Shown in pieces: positions 15,956 to 24,056 of a stretch of DNA of 64,000 bases. A model generated the notes under the pieces. It saw nothing but the letters and a program-made list of their open reading frames with translations. It ran no database searches and was not told the origin of the DNA. The translations under genes and the position numbers were made by a program. Where the stretch lies: contig CAZVFC010000008.1 of the NCBI GenBank assembly GCA_964625855.1, positions 166,663-230,662 on the forward strand, written 5' to 3'. The DNA is from JAPLUA01 sp964625855. GTDB lineage: Bacteria > Verrucomicrobiota > Verrucomicrobiia > Limisphaerales > UBA8199. The first letter of the stretch is position 1. Every line of letters begins with the position of its first letter.

Positions 15956-17785
15956 ATGATCGGATTCCTGCGCAGGCTCTGGGATTTGACGCGGCCTTAT
16001 CGCGGGCGGCTCTTGCTTGCCATTCTGACGGGCGTTATCGGGGGGCTGATTGAGCCGCTGATGGTTGCGACCATCGTCCTGGTTTATAGCCTGATCTTTC
16101 CAACCGGCGATGCGACTGCGGCGGGGTTCCCCCAATTGGCGTGGGCGCCGCAGTTTGTGCAGGAATGGGCCGAGTCGGCTCACCAGTCACTGGTTAGCGG
16201 CACAAAGCTCCAGCCGGCGGCGGCGATTGCCTTGGTGGCGTTGATCCCGGCCGTCATCATGCTGCGCGGCCTGTTTTCCTACCTCAACGTGTATCTGCTC
16301 CAGTGGGTGTCCGTTCGGGCCATCACCGACCTGCGCAACCGGTTGTTCGCGCATATCATGAACCTGTCGGCGGGCTTCTTCAGCCGGACCAGCACCGGCG
16401 AGCTGATGGCGCGGATCATGAGCGACACCGGCACCCTGCAAGGGATTATCAGCAACGCTACGTCCGTGATCGTCAAGGACCCGGTCACCCTCGTCAGCCT
16501 GCTGGCCTACGTGATGTGGCGGGAGACCAGGCTGACCCTGATCTCGCTGGTGGTTATGCCGATCTGCATGGTGCCGATCGTGGTTTACGGGCGGAAAGTG
16601 CGGCGGTCCAGTCGCGCGCTGCAAACCCATATCGCCGAGTTGACCAAGGTCATGGCCGAGGCCTTCAGCGGCAACCGCGTGATCCGGGCTTACAATCTCG
16701 AGGCGATCATGGTGGAACAGTTTAAGGCGACTGCGCGCAAGTTCATCGGCCACTATATGCGGATCGTGCGCTCGATGGAGATCCCCGGCCCGCTCCTGGA
16801 GTTCGTCGGGGCGATTGGCGTGTCCGTCCTGTTCGTCTACCTGGTGGTCCACCGCGGTGACCGCCCCACCTCCGCGAACTTCCTGGCCGTCATCCTTTCT
16901 ATTTTCGCGATGTACCGGCCGCTGAAGAGCCTCACGCGCCTCCACAACACGCTGGAGCAGGGTCGGGCGGCGAGCGAGAAAGTGTTCGCGCTGCTCGCGA
17001 CCAGCAGCACGATTCCCGAACCGGCGAACCCGAAGCCATTGCGGGCCGCGGGCGCCGAGGTGAGCTTCGATGCGGTGGATTTTTCCTACGGGGAGAAGCC
17101 CATTCTGCACGACATCAACCTCACGGTCAAACCGGGCCAGCTCGTTGCGCTGGTAGGCGCCAGCGGCTCCGGCAAGACCACCGTAACCAATCTGCTGCTG
17201 CGGTTCTACGATCCGCAGCGGGGCGCGGTTCGCATCGGGGGCACTGACCTGCGGGAGGTCGCCACCCAAGATCTCCGGGCGCAGATCGCCGTGGTTACCC
17301 AGGAGACGGTCCTGTTCAACCAGACCATCGCCCGGAACATTGAACTGGGCCGGCCCGGCGCCAGCCAGGCTGAGATCATTGAAGCCGCGCGGCATGCCAA
17401 CGCCTACGACTTCATCATGCGGAAACCAAATGGCTTTGACACCGTGGTGGGTGAGAAGGGAGTGCTGATCTCCGGCGGCGAGCGGCAGCGCATCGCCATC
17501 GCACGCGCGATTCTGAAGGACGCTCCCATTCTCCTCCTCGACGAAGCCACGAGCTCCCTCGACTCGGAGTCGGAACGCGCCGTCCAGGCCGCGCTGGAGG
17601 AACTCATGCGCGGGCGCACCACCATCTGCATCGCTCACCGGCTCTCTACGATCCAAAAGGCGCACCGCATTGTGGTCCTGGAGGGCGGGCGAATCGTCGA
17701 AACGGGCACGCACGCGGAATTGATCCGGGCGGGGGGCATTTACTGCAAGCTCTACGAGCTGCAGTTCAAACCGGCAGCCGACTGA
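15956..17785 (+). CDS. ABC exporter, MsbA-like
   Basis: This 609-residue fused transmembrane/ATPase half-transporter would work as a homodimer. Residues 1-330 hold about six transmembrane helices (IGFLRRLWDLTRPYRGRLLL at the N-terminus). The ATPase has Walker A GASGSGKTT from about residue 401 and the signature ISGGERQR from about 505, followed by ILLLDEATSSLDSESE. The family exports lipid A, other lipids or peptides. The adjacent GtrB-like glycosyltransferase suggests an envelope lipid or glycolipid. This is inference. Confidence 0.92.
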   Translation: MIGFLRRLWDLTRPYRGRLLLAILTGVIGGLIEPLMVATIVLVYSLIFPTGDATAAGFPQLAWAPQFVQEWAESAHQSLVSGTKLQPAAAIALVALIPAVIMLRGLFSYLNVYLLQWVSVRAITDLRNRLFAHIMNLSAGFFSRTSTGELMARIMSDTGTLQGIISNATSVIVKDPVTLVSLLAYVMWRETRLTLISLVVMPICMVPIVVYGRKVRRSSRALQTHIAELTKVMAEAFSGNRVIRAYNLEAIMVEQFKATARKFIGHYMRIVRSMEIPGPLLEFVGAIGVSVLFVYLVVHRGDRPTSANFLAVILSIFAMYRPLKSLTRLHNTLEQGRAASEKVFALLATSSTIPEPANPKPLRAAGAEVSFDAVDFSYGEKPILHDINLTVKPGQLVALVGASGSGKTTVTNLLLRFYDPQRGAVRIGGTDLREVATQDLRAQIAVVTQETVLFNQTIARNIELGRPGASQAEIIEAARHANAYDFIMRKPNGFDTVVGEKGVLISGGERQRIAIARAILKDAPILLLDEATSSLDSESERAVQAALEELMRGRTTICIAHRLSTIQKAHRIVVLEGGRIVETGTHAELIRAGGIYCKLYELQFKPAAD

Positions 17786-17805
17786 GCGCCCGATAGGGGG
17801 ATCCT

Positions 17806-18840
17806 ATGCCAACCACTTCTGATGCTAGCGACAGGGGGGACAGGCGAGACGCACTGTCCTACGTTGCCGGCGGCCCACGTCCTTACCTGACGTTCCTGCT
17901 GCCGTGTTACAACGAGGCCGCGGTTCTGCCCGAGACCTACCGCCGCATCACGGCGGTCGCCGGTGCCTTGCAGAAGAGCCGCGAGATTGTGCTCGTCAAC
18001 GACGGATCGAGCGACGATACCCTGGCGCACATGCTGCAGTTTGCGCAACGTGACCCGGGTGTGGTTATTGTCAACCTTTCCCGCAATCACGGCCATCAAC
18101 TTGCCCTGTCCGCCGGCTTGCACTATTGCTCCGGCGAGCGGGTGCTGATCATGGATGCTGATTTGCAGGATCCGCCGGAGCTGCTGCCGCAAATGCTGGC
18201 CCTGATGGACCACGGAGCCGACGTCGTCTATGCCCAACGCCGCAGCCGGCCCGGGGACGAATGGCTCAAGCGCATGGCCTGCGCCGTGTTTTACCGCGTG
18301 TTGAGCCGCCTGTCCGAGACGCCGATCCAGCTCGACACCGGGGATTTCCGGCTCATCTCCCGCCGCGTCCTCGAACTCCTGCTGCAAATGCCCGAACGGC
18401 ATCGCTTCCTGCGCGGCATGGTAAGCTGGGTTGGGTTCCAGCAAGTGCCTTTCCTCTATGACCGCGACAGGCGCTTTGCCGGCGTGACCAAGTATCCGTT
18501 TGGCCGCCTGGTCCGCCTGGCGCTGGACGGCGTAGTGGCGTCCTCGACCCGGCCGCTGGCGCTGGCAAGTTATGCCGGGCTGCTGTTTGCCGTGGCGGGC
18601 TTCGCGCTGATCGTCTATGCGCTCTACTCGTGGTGGAAAGTCGGCCAAACGCCGCAGGGCTGGACGAGTCTGATGATCGTCATGACGGTGCTGGGCAGCG
18701 TCCAACTCTTCGTGCTGGGGATCATCGGCCACTACCTGGGACGCATGCACGAGCAGACGCGTGGCCGCCCGCTCTTTGTCGTAGATAGGGTTTACCGGTC
18801 AGGAGACCGAGAGACTGCGGGACTGAACGGCAACCCATAG
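17806..18840 (+). CDS. Polyprenyl-phosphate glycosyltransferase, GtrB/ArnC-like
   Basis: This 344-residue membrane-anchored family 2 glycosyltransferase has the catalytic motifs TFLLPCYNEAAVLPE, VLVNDGSSDDT, MDADLQDPPE and DTGDFRLISRR. Two transmembrane helices follow (about residues 248-270 and 285-312), as in GtrB and ArnC, which load a sugar on undecaprenyl phosphate. It starts 20 bp after the ABC exporter and is probably cotranscribed. The sugar is unknown. Confidence 0.93.
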   Translation: MPTTSDASDRGDRRDALSYVAGGPRPYLTFLLPCYNEAAVLPETYRRITAVAGALQKSREIVLVNDGSSDDTLAHMLQFAQRDPGVVIVNLSRNHGHQLALSAGLHYCSGERVLIMDADLQDPPELLPQMLALMDHGADVVYAQRRSRPGDEWLKRMACAVFYRVLSRLSETPIQLDTGDFRLISRRVLELLLQMPERHRFLRGMVSWVGFQQVPFLYDRDRRFAGVTKYPFGRLVRLALDGVVASSTRPLALASYAGLLFAVAGFALIVYALYSWWKVGQTPQGWTSLMIVMTVLGSVQLFVLGIIGHYLGRMHEQTRGRPLFVVDRVYRSGDRETAGLNGNP

Positions 18841-19144
18841 CATGGCAGACGCCAGCCATTTTCAGTTTGGCCCCCTAGGCGGCACTTGAGGCGGATTGTG
18901 TGTCAAGGTCGGGGCGTCGCCGTAGACTTTGGGTCGTGATGACGCGGGTGGTTTCCAGCTTTGTCGGGCTTGACCCTGCTTCCGCATTCGATACGCTCGC
19001 AATTGTGAGCGGCATCAGCAGCCATTCCTCTGAGCTCCGGACAATTGCCGGGGGCCGGTTGCCGCTGGGATCCGCTGCCCGCCGGGGTGATTTCCCGTGC
19101 GTGGCGGTAGAACTTGAACGCATTACAGCCAACGAAAGACCAAT
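18841..19144. other. Intergenic stretch, no feature seen
   Basis: About 300 bp between the glycosyltransferase and the Tat-exported protein. I see no credible gene, repeat or terminator. Confidence 0.4.
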
Positions 19145-20716
19145 ATGAACGCAAACCACCTCATCTCCGGCTGTGCCGGGTGTCCTATGAACCGGCGCAA
19201 CTTCCTGGCACGCGCGGGCGTCGCAACGGCGGGCGCGCTCGGCGCGGTTACCGCTCCAGCCTGGCTCAGCGCGGCTGAGTCCAGTGGCAAAACCCGCATC
19301 CGCATAGTCTATGCCTTGCACGGCGAACAGCAGACCGGGCCGGATTGGCCTAACAAAGGATTCGACTTCCGGCCCATCATGAATCGCATCAACGGCGAGT
19401 TGGCGCGGCAGTGCAAGGGCTTCGAGTTCGTTCCCTCGCTGGCCACTGGCGAGGAGCAAGCGAAGAAGTTGCTTGAACAAGACAAGGCTGCTGGCGACAT
19501 AGACGGCTACCTGGTTTACCAGATGAACTGCTGGAACCGCGTGGTGCAGACCCTCGCAACCTCCGGCAAGCCGGTGCTCTACGCCGATTTCCAGTTCGGC
19601 GGCAGCGGCGGCTTCCTGGTCTATAACGCTGCCTTTCTCCGCAGCCAGGCGCCCAATGTCGGCTTCGTCGCTTCCTCGAAGACCAAGGACCTGGTCGAGG
19701 CGGTAAAGTGTTTCCGGGTGGTGAAGCAAGGCGGGACGGTCGCTGACTTTGTCGCGGCGACCGCCCAGGCGCGGTTGAAGGGCACGCCCGGCGCAGGCCG
19801 GCTGGCCGGCAAGGCCGACCCGATCAAGTGCCTTCCTGCGGACGATTGCCTGCGCCGCCTAAAGGAAGCCAAGATTCTCGCCGTGCGCGACGACAAGAGC
19901 ACGGGCGCAGCGGGCGAGGTGATGGGAGTCCGGATCGAGCATGTGCCTTTTGCGGAACTCAACGAGGCCTGGAAGCAGGCGGATAAGGAAGAAAGCCGCG
20001 CAGTCGCGGACCGGTGGGAGAAATCGGCCCGGAAGATCGAAGACGTGAGCCGCGAGACCATTGAGACGTCCGCGGCGATGTATCTGGCGGAGAAATCCCT
20101 GCTGAAGAAGCACGGGGCGAACGGGATCACCATCAACTGCCTGGGCGGATTCTACGGCGGGCACATTCACGCATATCCCTGCCTGGGCTTTTACCAATTG
20201 TGCAGCGATGGCCTGATCGGCGGCTGCGAGTGCGACGTCCGCTCCGCCGCGACGATGGTCATTGGCACCACGCTGACCCAGGGGCGGCCCGGCTACATCT
20301 CCGACCCGGTGATGGACACCTCGAAGCGCCAGATTATCTACGCGCACTGTGTGGCGTCCAACAAGGCCTTCGGCCCCGACGGCAGGGCGAACCCGTTTGA
20401 AATCCTGACTCATTCCGAAGACCGCCAGGGCGCCTCCGTTCGCTCACTACTCCCGACGGGCTACATGACCACGAGCCTGGAGTTCGATCAGGGCCGGAAG
20501 GAGATTCTCTTCCACCGGGCGCTGGCGGTGGACAACGATCCGGACGATCGGGCCTGCCGCACGAAGCTATGCGCCGAGCCGGTGGGTGACCTCGAGAAGC
20601 TGTTCCGGATGTGGGACCAGTGGAGCTGGCACCGCGTCACGTTCTACGGCGACCTCAAAGAGCCCGTGTATGCCCTGGCCGAGGCGGCGGGCTGGAAGGT
20701 AGTCGAGGAAGCCTGA
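19145..20716 (+). CDS. Tat-exported protein with sugar-isomerase-like fold
   Basis: The 523-residue product has a twin-arginine signal (NRRNFLARAGVATAGALGA), so it should be exported folded. The Met just before it, at 19190, is an equally good start. The mature part resembles the L-fucose/L-arabinose isomerase superfamily. It has an N-terminal Rossmann-like half, a central linker and a C-terminal half with NGITINCLGGFYGG, CSDGLIGGCECDVRSA and a late HSEDRQGASVRSLLP. Export of such a protein is unusual, and it may be a non-isomerase relative. It is convergent with the phosphofructokinase gene. Confidence 0.7.
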   Translation: MNANHLISGCAGCPMNRRNFLARAGVATAGALGAVTAPAWLSAAESSGKTRIRIVYALHGEQQTGPDWPNKGFDFRPIMNRINGELARQCKGFEFVPSLATGEEQAKKLLEQDKAAGDIDGYLVYQMNCWNRVVQTLATSGKPVLYADFQFGGSGGFLVYNAAFLRSQAPNVGFVASSKTKDLVEAVKCFRVVKQGGTVADFVAATAQARLKGTPGAGRLAGKADPIKCLPADDCLRRLKEAKILAVRDDKSTGAAGEVMGVRIEHVPFAELNEAWKQADKEESRAVADRWEKSARKIEDVSRETIETSAAMYLAEKSLLKKHGANGITINCLGGFYGGHIHAYPCLGFYQLCSDGLIGGCECDVRSAATMVIGTTLTQGRPGYISDPVMDTSKRQIIYAHCVASNKAFGPDGRANPFEILTHSEDRQGASVRSLLPTGYMTTSLEFDQGRKEILFHRALAVDNDPDDRACRTKLCAEPVGDLEKLFRMWDQWSWHRVTFYGDLKEPVYALAEAAGWKVVEEA

Positions 20717-20779
20717 GGCTAACAGCGGGTTTTGAAGAGACGTTTGGTGCCCAGCGTTTCGGCTTTGGGGCGATCGGAA

Positions 20780-20793
20780 CACGCTAAAGCGTG
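20780..20793. repeat. Short palindrome between convergent genes
   Basis: CACGCTAAAGCGTG is a 6-bp perfect stem with a 2-nt loop. It lies between the convergent isomerase-like and phosphofructokinase genes and could be part of a bidirectional terminator, although no T-tract is present. Confidence 0.35.
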
Positions 20794-20840
20794 AACGCCA
20801 AACGCGTCGCGCCGCCTGAGGATCGTTTTCTGAGAAGGCG

Positions 20841-22121
20841 CTAAGAGCGCGGCGGGAGTTTCTTCTCGACCTTGCTCTTTTCCAGCACGACGTACTTGGG
20901 CAGGCCGCCTTCGATCTCCAGTTTGACCTCGCCCTCAACCAACGGGCGGGCGTACTCGATGAATCTCTCGTTTGGCAGCATCCCGTCTTCACTGATCCAG
21001 TCGCGCGGGACGAAGTGCTCCACGTTGGCGATCTCGGCCAGCGGCTGCAGGCCGGTGCTCCATCTGACCGAGCCATCCGGCTGCACTTCGCGGACGATTT
21101 TGACCATCAGGCCGCTTTGGCCGGCGAGGGCTGCTTGCACCGCGGCCTGACCGCAGGCGAATGCGTTGTTGCTGTCGGTCAGGCTGGCGAAGTGCTCGGC
21201 GGCGCGCTGGGCATAGCCGAGCAGCACCGTGCGGGTCTTGGTGTTCAGCTTCTCCTGGATATAGTCCTTGATGATCTCGGCCGCTCCGGCCAACACCGGA
21301 TGGCCGAACGCATCCAGGCGATTCTTGTCTGCGCCGATCTCTTCGCCCTTCTTGTTCTTGATGCCTTCACCGACCACCATCACGCAATATTTGTAGGCTT
21401 CGACGGTTGCCTTGATCCTGGCCAGGACTTCATCCACGTCGTATTGGATTTCCGGGACCAGGATGATGTGCGGCGGGTTGGCGGGGTTGCCGCGCTTGGC
21501 CAGGACGGTGCCGGCGGCGATCCAGCCCGCCGAACGGCCCATGACCTCGATGATGCAGCAGGAGCCGTCGTCGGTGGCCATGCTGCCGACGTCAATGCCC
21601 ACTTCCATGACGGTCGTCGCGTTGTATTTGATGACCGAGCCGTAGCCGGGGCAGTTGTCGGTGTGCGGCAGGTCGTTGTCAATGGTCTTGGGCACCCCGA
21701 TCACGCGGAGGGGATAGTTGCGCTTGACGCCTTCCTCGTGGATCTTTTGCGAGGTGTCCTGGGAGTCGTTGCCGCCAATGTAGAAGAAGTACCGGATGTT
21801 GTGCGCCTCGAAGACCTGGAACAGCCGGTCCATGTCGCGAGCGGCCTTTTCCGGTTTCTTCTTGAAGTCAATCTTGTAGCGGCAGGTGCCGAGGCCGGCG
21901 GCCGGGGAGTATCTCAGGCTCTCGATCGTGCGGGCTTTCTCATCGTTGATGTCAATCAGCTCCTCGTTCAGGATGCCGAGGATGCCGTTGGCGCCGCCGT
22001 AAATCTCTTCGATGTTATCGTGGTGTCCGGCTTCCTGGATGACGCCGGCCAAGCTCGCGTTGATGACGGCGGTGGGGCCGCCCGACTGCGCTACCAATAA
22101 GTTTCCAACTAGTTCTTCCAT
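20841..22121 (-). CDS. 6-phosphofructokinase, probably pyrophosphate-dependent
   Basis: This 426-residue PfkA-superfamily enzyme phosphorylates fructose 6-phosphate. The N-terminus NLLVAQSGGPTAVINASLAG and the block GVPKTIDNDLPHTDNCPGYG are typical of the long, PPi-using clade. The phosphoryl-donor loop reads GGNDSQD rather than the ATP-type GGDGS, which supports PPi but is not proof. Further blocks are MGRSAGWIAAG and GYAQRA. The start is the ATG at 22121. The frame is open to 22229 but without family resemblance. Confidence 0.88.
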   Translation of the reverse strand: MEELVGNLLVAQSGGPTAVINASLAGVIQEAGHHDNIEEIYGGANGILGILNEELIDINDEKARTIESLRYSPAAGLGTCRYKIDFKKKPEKAARDMDRLFQVFEAHNIRYFFYIGGNDSQDTSQKIHEEGVKRNYPLRVIGVPKTIDNDLPHTDNCPGYGSVIKYNATTVMEVGIDVGSMATDDGSCCIIEVMGRSAGWIAAGTVLAKRGNPANPPHIILVPEIQYDVDEVLARIKATVEAYKYCVMVVGEGIKNKKGEEIGADKNRLDAFGHPVLAGAAEIIKDYIQEKLNTKTRTVLLGYAQRAAEHFASLTDSNNAFACGQAAVQAALAGQSGLMVKIVREVQPDGSVRWSTGLQPLAEIANVEHFVPRDWISEDGMLPNERFIEYARPLVEGEVKLEIEGGLPKYVVLEKSKVEKKLPPRS

Positions 22122-22336
22122 ATAATACTCTAACGCTTCGGTGCGAAGCTGATCCCGATCAGCTCCGAATCTTCGGAAGGTTTTCCAAAATCGAGGCGCA
22201 AACCTGCCAGCGAAGCGGATGTCTGTCAAAGGGAAATCTCAACCTGCGGCGCGACCGGGCGAATACGGCACAAAAGCTCGACGTGCGCGCCGCGCTTCGG
22301 GCAGGATCACCCCATCGGAGCGGTCGCTACCGATTT

Positions 22337-22867
22337 ATGAAACTGACTTGCAGAACCAGGATCATCGTCTGGGTGGGCGTGGTGGGAGTTGCCGTCCTCA
22401 CGTTGGGAGCGGTGCTCTGGATTCGCACCTTCCATCGCTACACCCCGCTGGAAGTGGTGCAGGACATTCGGGCGGGCCTCGCCGCCAGGCACGCGCCGCA
22501 ACCGGTGGAGCGCTTCCTGGAGTTGCGCTACGGGTCGCTGACCCAGCCGGCCAACCGTCAGAAAGCCTTCCTCGATTTTTTCAATGTCGGCCACATCGAA
22601 GGGCTCCAGATAATAGTCGCCCACATGCAAGACGGAGAGCGGCAGACCAACACTGCCGCCATGGCCCGGTGGGTTGCCGAGTATCGGCGCACCATGTCGC
22701 CGGAAGAAAAGCAAGCGTTGAACGCCCGGCTCAGTACCGCGGACGGCCGCCGGATGTTGCAGCAAGCCACCGCGCAATACCTGAGACAGGATGTCCATTA
22801 CCGCGCCGCCACAGCCGGCGTCATTACGGAACTCATGACGACCGTAGTGGCCGTTCAGAACCCATGA
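22337..22867 (+). CDS. Membrane-anchored protein of unknown function
   Basis: This is a 176-residue product with one N-terminal transmembrane helix (TRIIVWVGVVGVAVLTLGAVLWI) and an alpha-helical, probably periplasmic remainder (about residues 35-176). I do not recognise a family. Its stop overlaps the start of the pseudopilin gene (ATGA), so the two are translationally coupled and may function together. The ATG at 22337 directly precedes the membrane helix. Confidence 0.65.
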   Translation: MKLTCRTRIIVWVGVVGVAVLTLGAVLWIRTFHRYTPLEVVQDIRAGLAARHAPQPVERFLELRYGSLTQPANRQKAFLDFFNVGHIEGLQIIVAHMQDGERQTNTAAMARWVAEYRRTMSPEEKQALNARLSTADGRRMLQQATAQYLRQDVHYRAATAGVITELMTTVVAVQNP

Positions 22868-23412
22868 CCCGGCGCGCCTTCACCCTCATTGAACTGCTGG
22901 TGGTGCTCGCCATCATCGCCCTCCTCGCCAGTCTGCTGCTGCCGGTGCTGAGCCGCGGCAAACGCGCCGCTGTTGCCACGGCGTGTCTGAACAACTTGCG
23001 CCAGGTCGGCATCGCTCTCGAACTCTACATCCAGGACAACAACCACCGCCTGCCCGTCTGCGCCCCGTTGCCCAGCCTCAGCACCACCAACCTCCCGGGT
23101 CTGCCCGCCGCGCTCGCCGGCGAGCTGCCGGCGAAAGGCATCTGGCACTGCCCCGCCGACACGTCCTTCTTCGCGACTAACCAGTGCAGCTACGAGTGGA
23201 ACCAATTCCTTAACGGCGCTTCCTACGATCGGCCGCAGGATTGGTCGCCCGTCACGCAAGCGATTGTCGAGTCCATCTTCGGCGGACGGATTAACACCCC
23301 GCTGGTCGGTGACGCCGTCGCATTTCACGTCGAGAAGGGAATCTGGACGGGCAAGAACGCCCTGTACTTCGATGGCCGTGTCGAGAAGGCCAAGCGCCCG
23401 ACGACCAACTGA
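22864..23412 (+). CDS. Pseudopilin-like protein with prepilin N-terminus
   Basis: The 182-residue product begins MTRRAFTLIELLVVLAIIAL, a type IV prepilin/pseudopilin leader with conserved Glu at +5 and a long hydrophobic helix. The soluble part has CLNNLRQVGIALELYIQDN and ends with KNALYFDGRVEKAK, a DG-containing end common in verrucomicrobial and planctomycetal pseudopilin-like proteins. These occur in many paralogues per genome. A type II secretion or surface role is presumed only. Confidence 0.85.
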   Translation: MTRRAFTLIELLVVLAIIALLASLLLPVLSRGKRAAVATACLNNLRQVGIALELYIQDNNHRLPVCAPLPSLSTTNLPGLPAALAGELPAKGIWHCPADTSFFATNQCSYEWNQFLNGASYDRPQDWSPVTQAIVESIFGGRINTPLVGDAVAFHVEKGIWTGKNALYFDGRVEKAKRPTTN

Positions 23413-24056
23413 ACTTCTGAGCCTCGGGATCTCCGCTCCCGTGCTTGGGGGACTTTCACTCCCATCTGCCCACAACTTCTCCGAGCGCACCAGCATTTTC
23501 CAGCACAAAGGTGCGAGTCCTCAGTAGAGTCAATCTAAATCGCTCCCGTTTACTGTTGCAGCGTTCATCCGGGGCAGATCCTTGCGAAAAGGGCGCGAGT
23601 GCCAACGGAACAGACGTAAGCTGTTGAAGATTCGTGGCTTAGCCATATTTTATGGGGTAGGATACTGAGCAAGCCGCTTTTTGAAATGACTTTGGACTTA
23701 AGTGATTTCAGTGCAACACATTACGCCAAAGAGGCATCCAAATGTTATCTACGGTGTGTATATGGTTAGACCACGGTGCGGATACGGTGAGACTACGGTG
23801 TAACTCGCCTGAGGGGCGCGCCCGATCCTAAGGACTACAGTCACCTTAAATCGCTACGCCCCAAGGCGGGCCGCTGATGCCCTCCGCTCGAGTCTCTTGT
23901 CCGCCCTGGCCATGAACCGCCTTCGCCCAAACAGGATTGACAGAAGCGCTGCGAACCCGACCATGGGCTCAATACTTGAGCACCTTTATGCACTCGAACC
24001 CAATGGAGCACCTGATAGATTGGCTGCGGCGACGTTGCCCGCGCGCCGGCCGCGGA
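23413..24056. other. Intergenic region upstream of GH127 gene
   Basis: About 640 bp without a credible gene. It contains the 11-bp array at 23751-23805. In-frame ATGs of the GH127 gene at 23937, 23988 and 24003 lie near its right end and could extend that gene. Confidence 0.45.
23751..23805. repeat. 11-bp-period tandem array, five units
   Basis: Units start at 23751, 23762, 23773, 23784 and 23795. Four of the five begin ACGGTG and the second is diverged (ATGGTTAGACC). There is no indel. It is intergenic. Confidence 0.75.
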
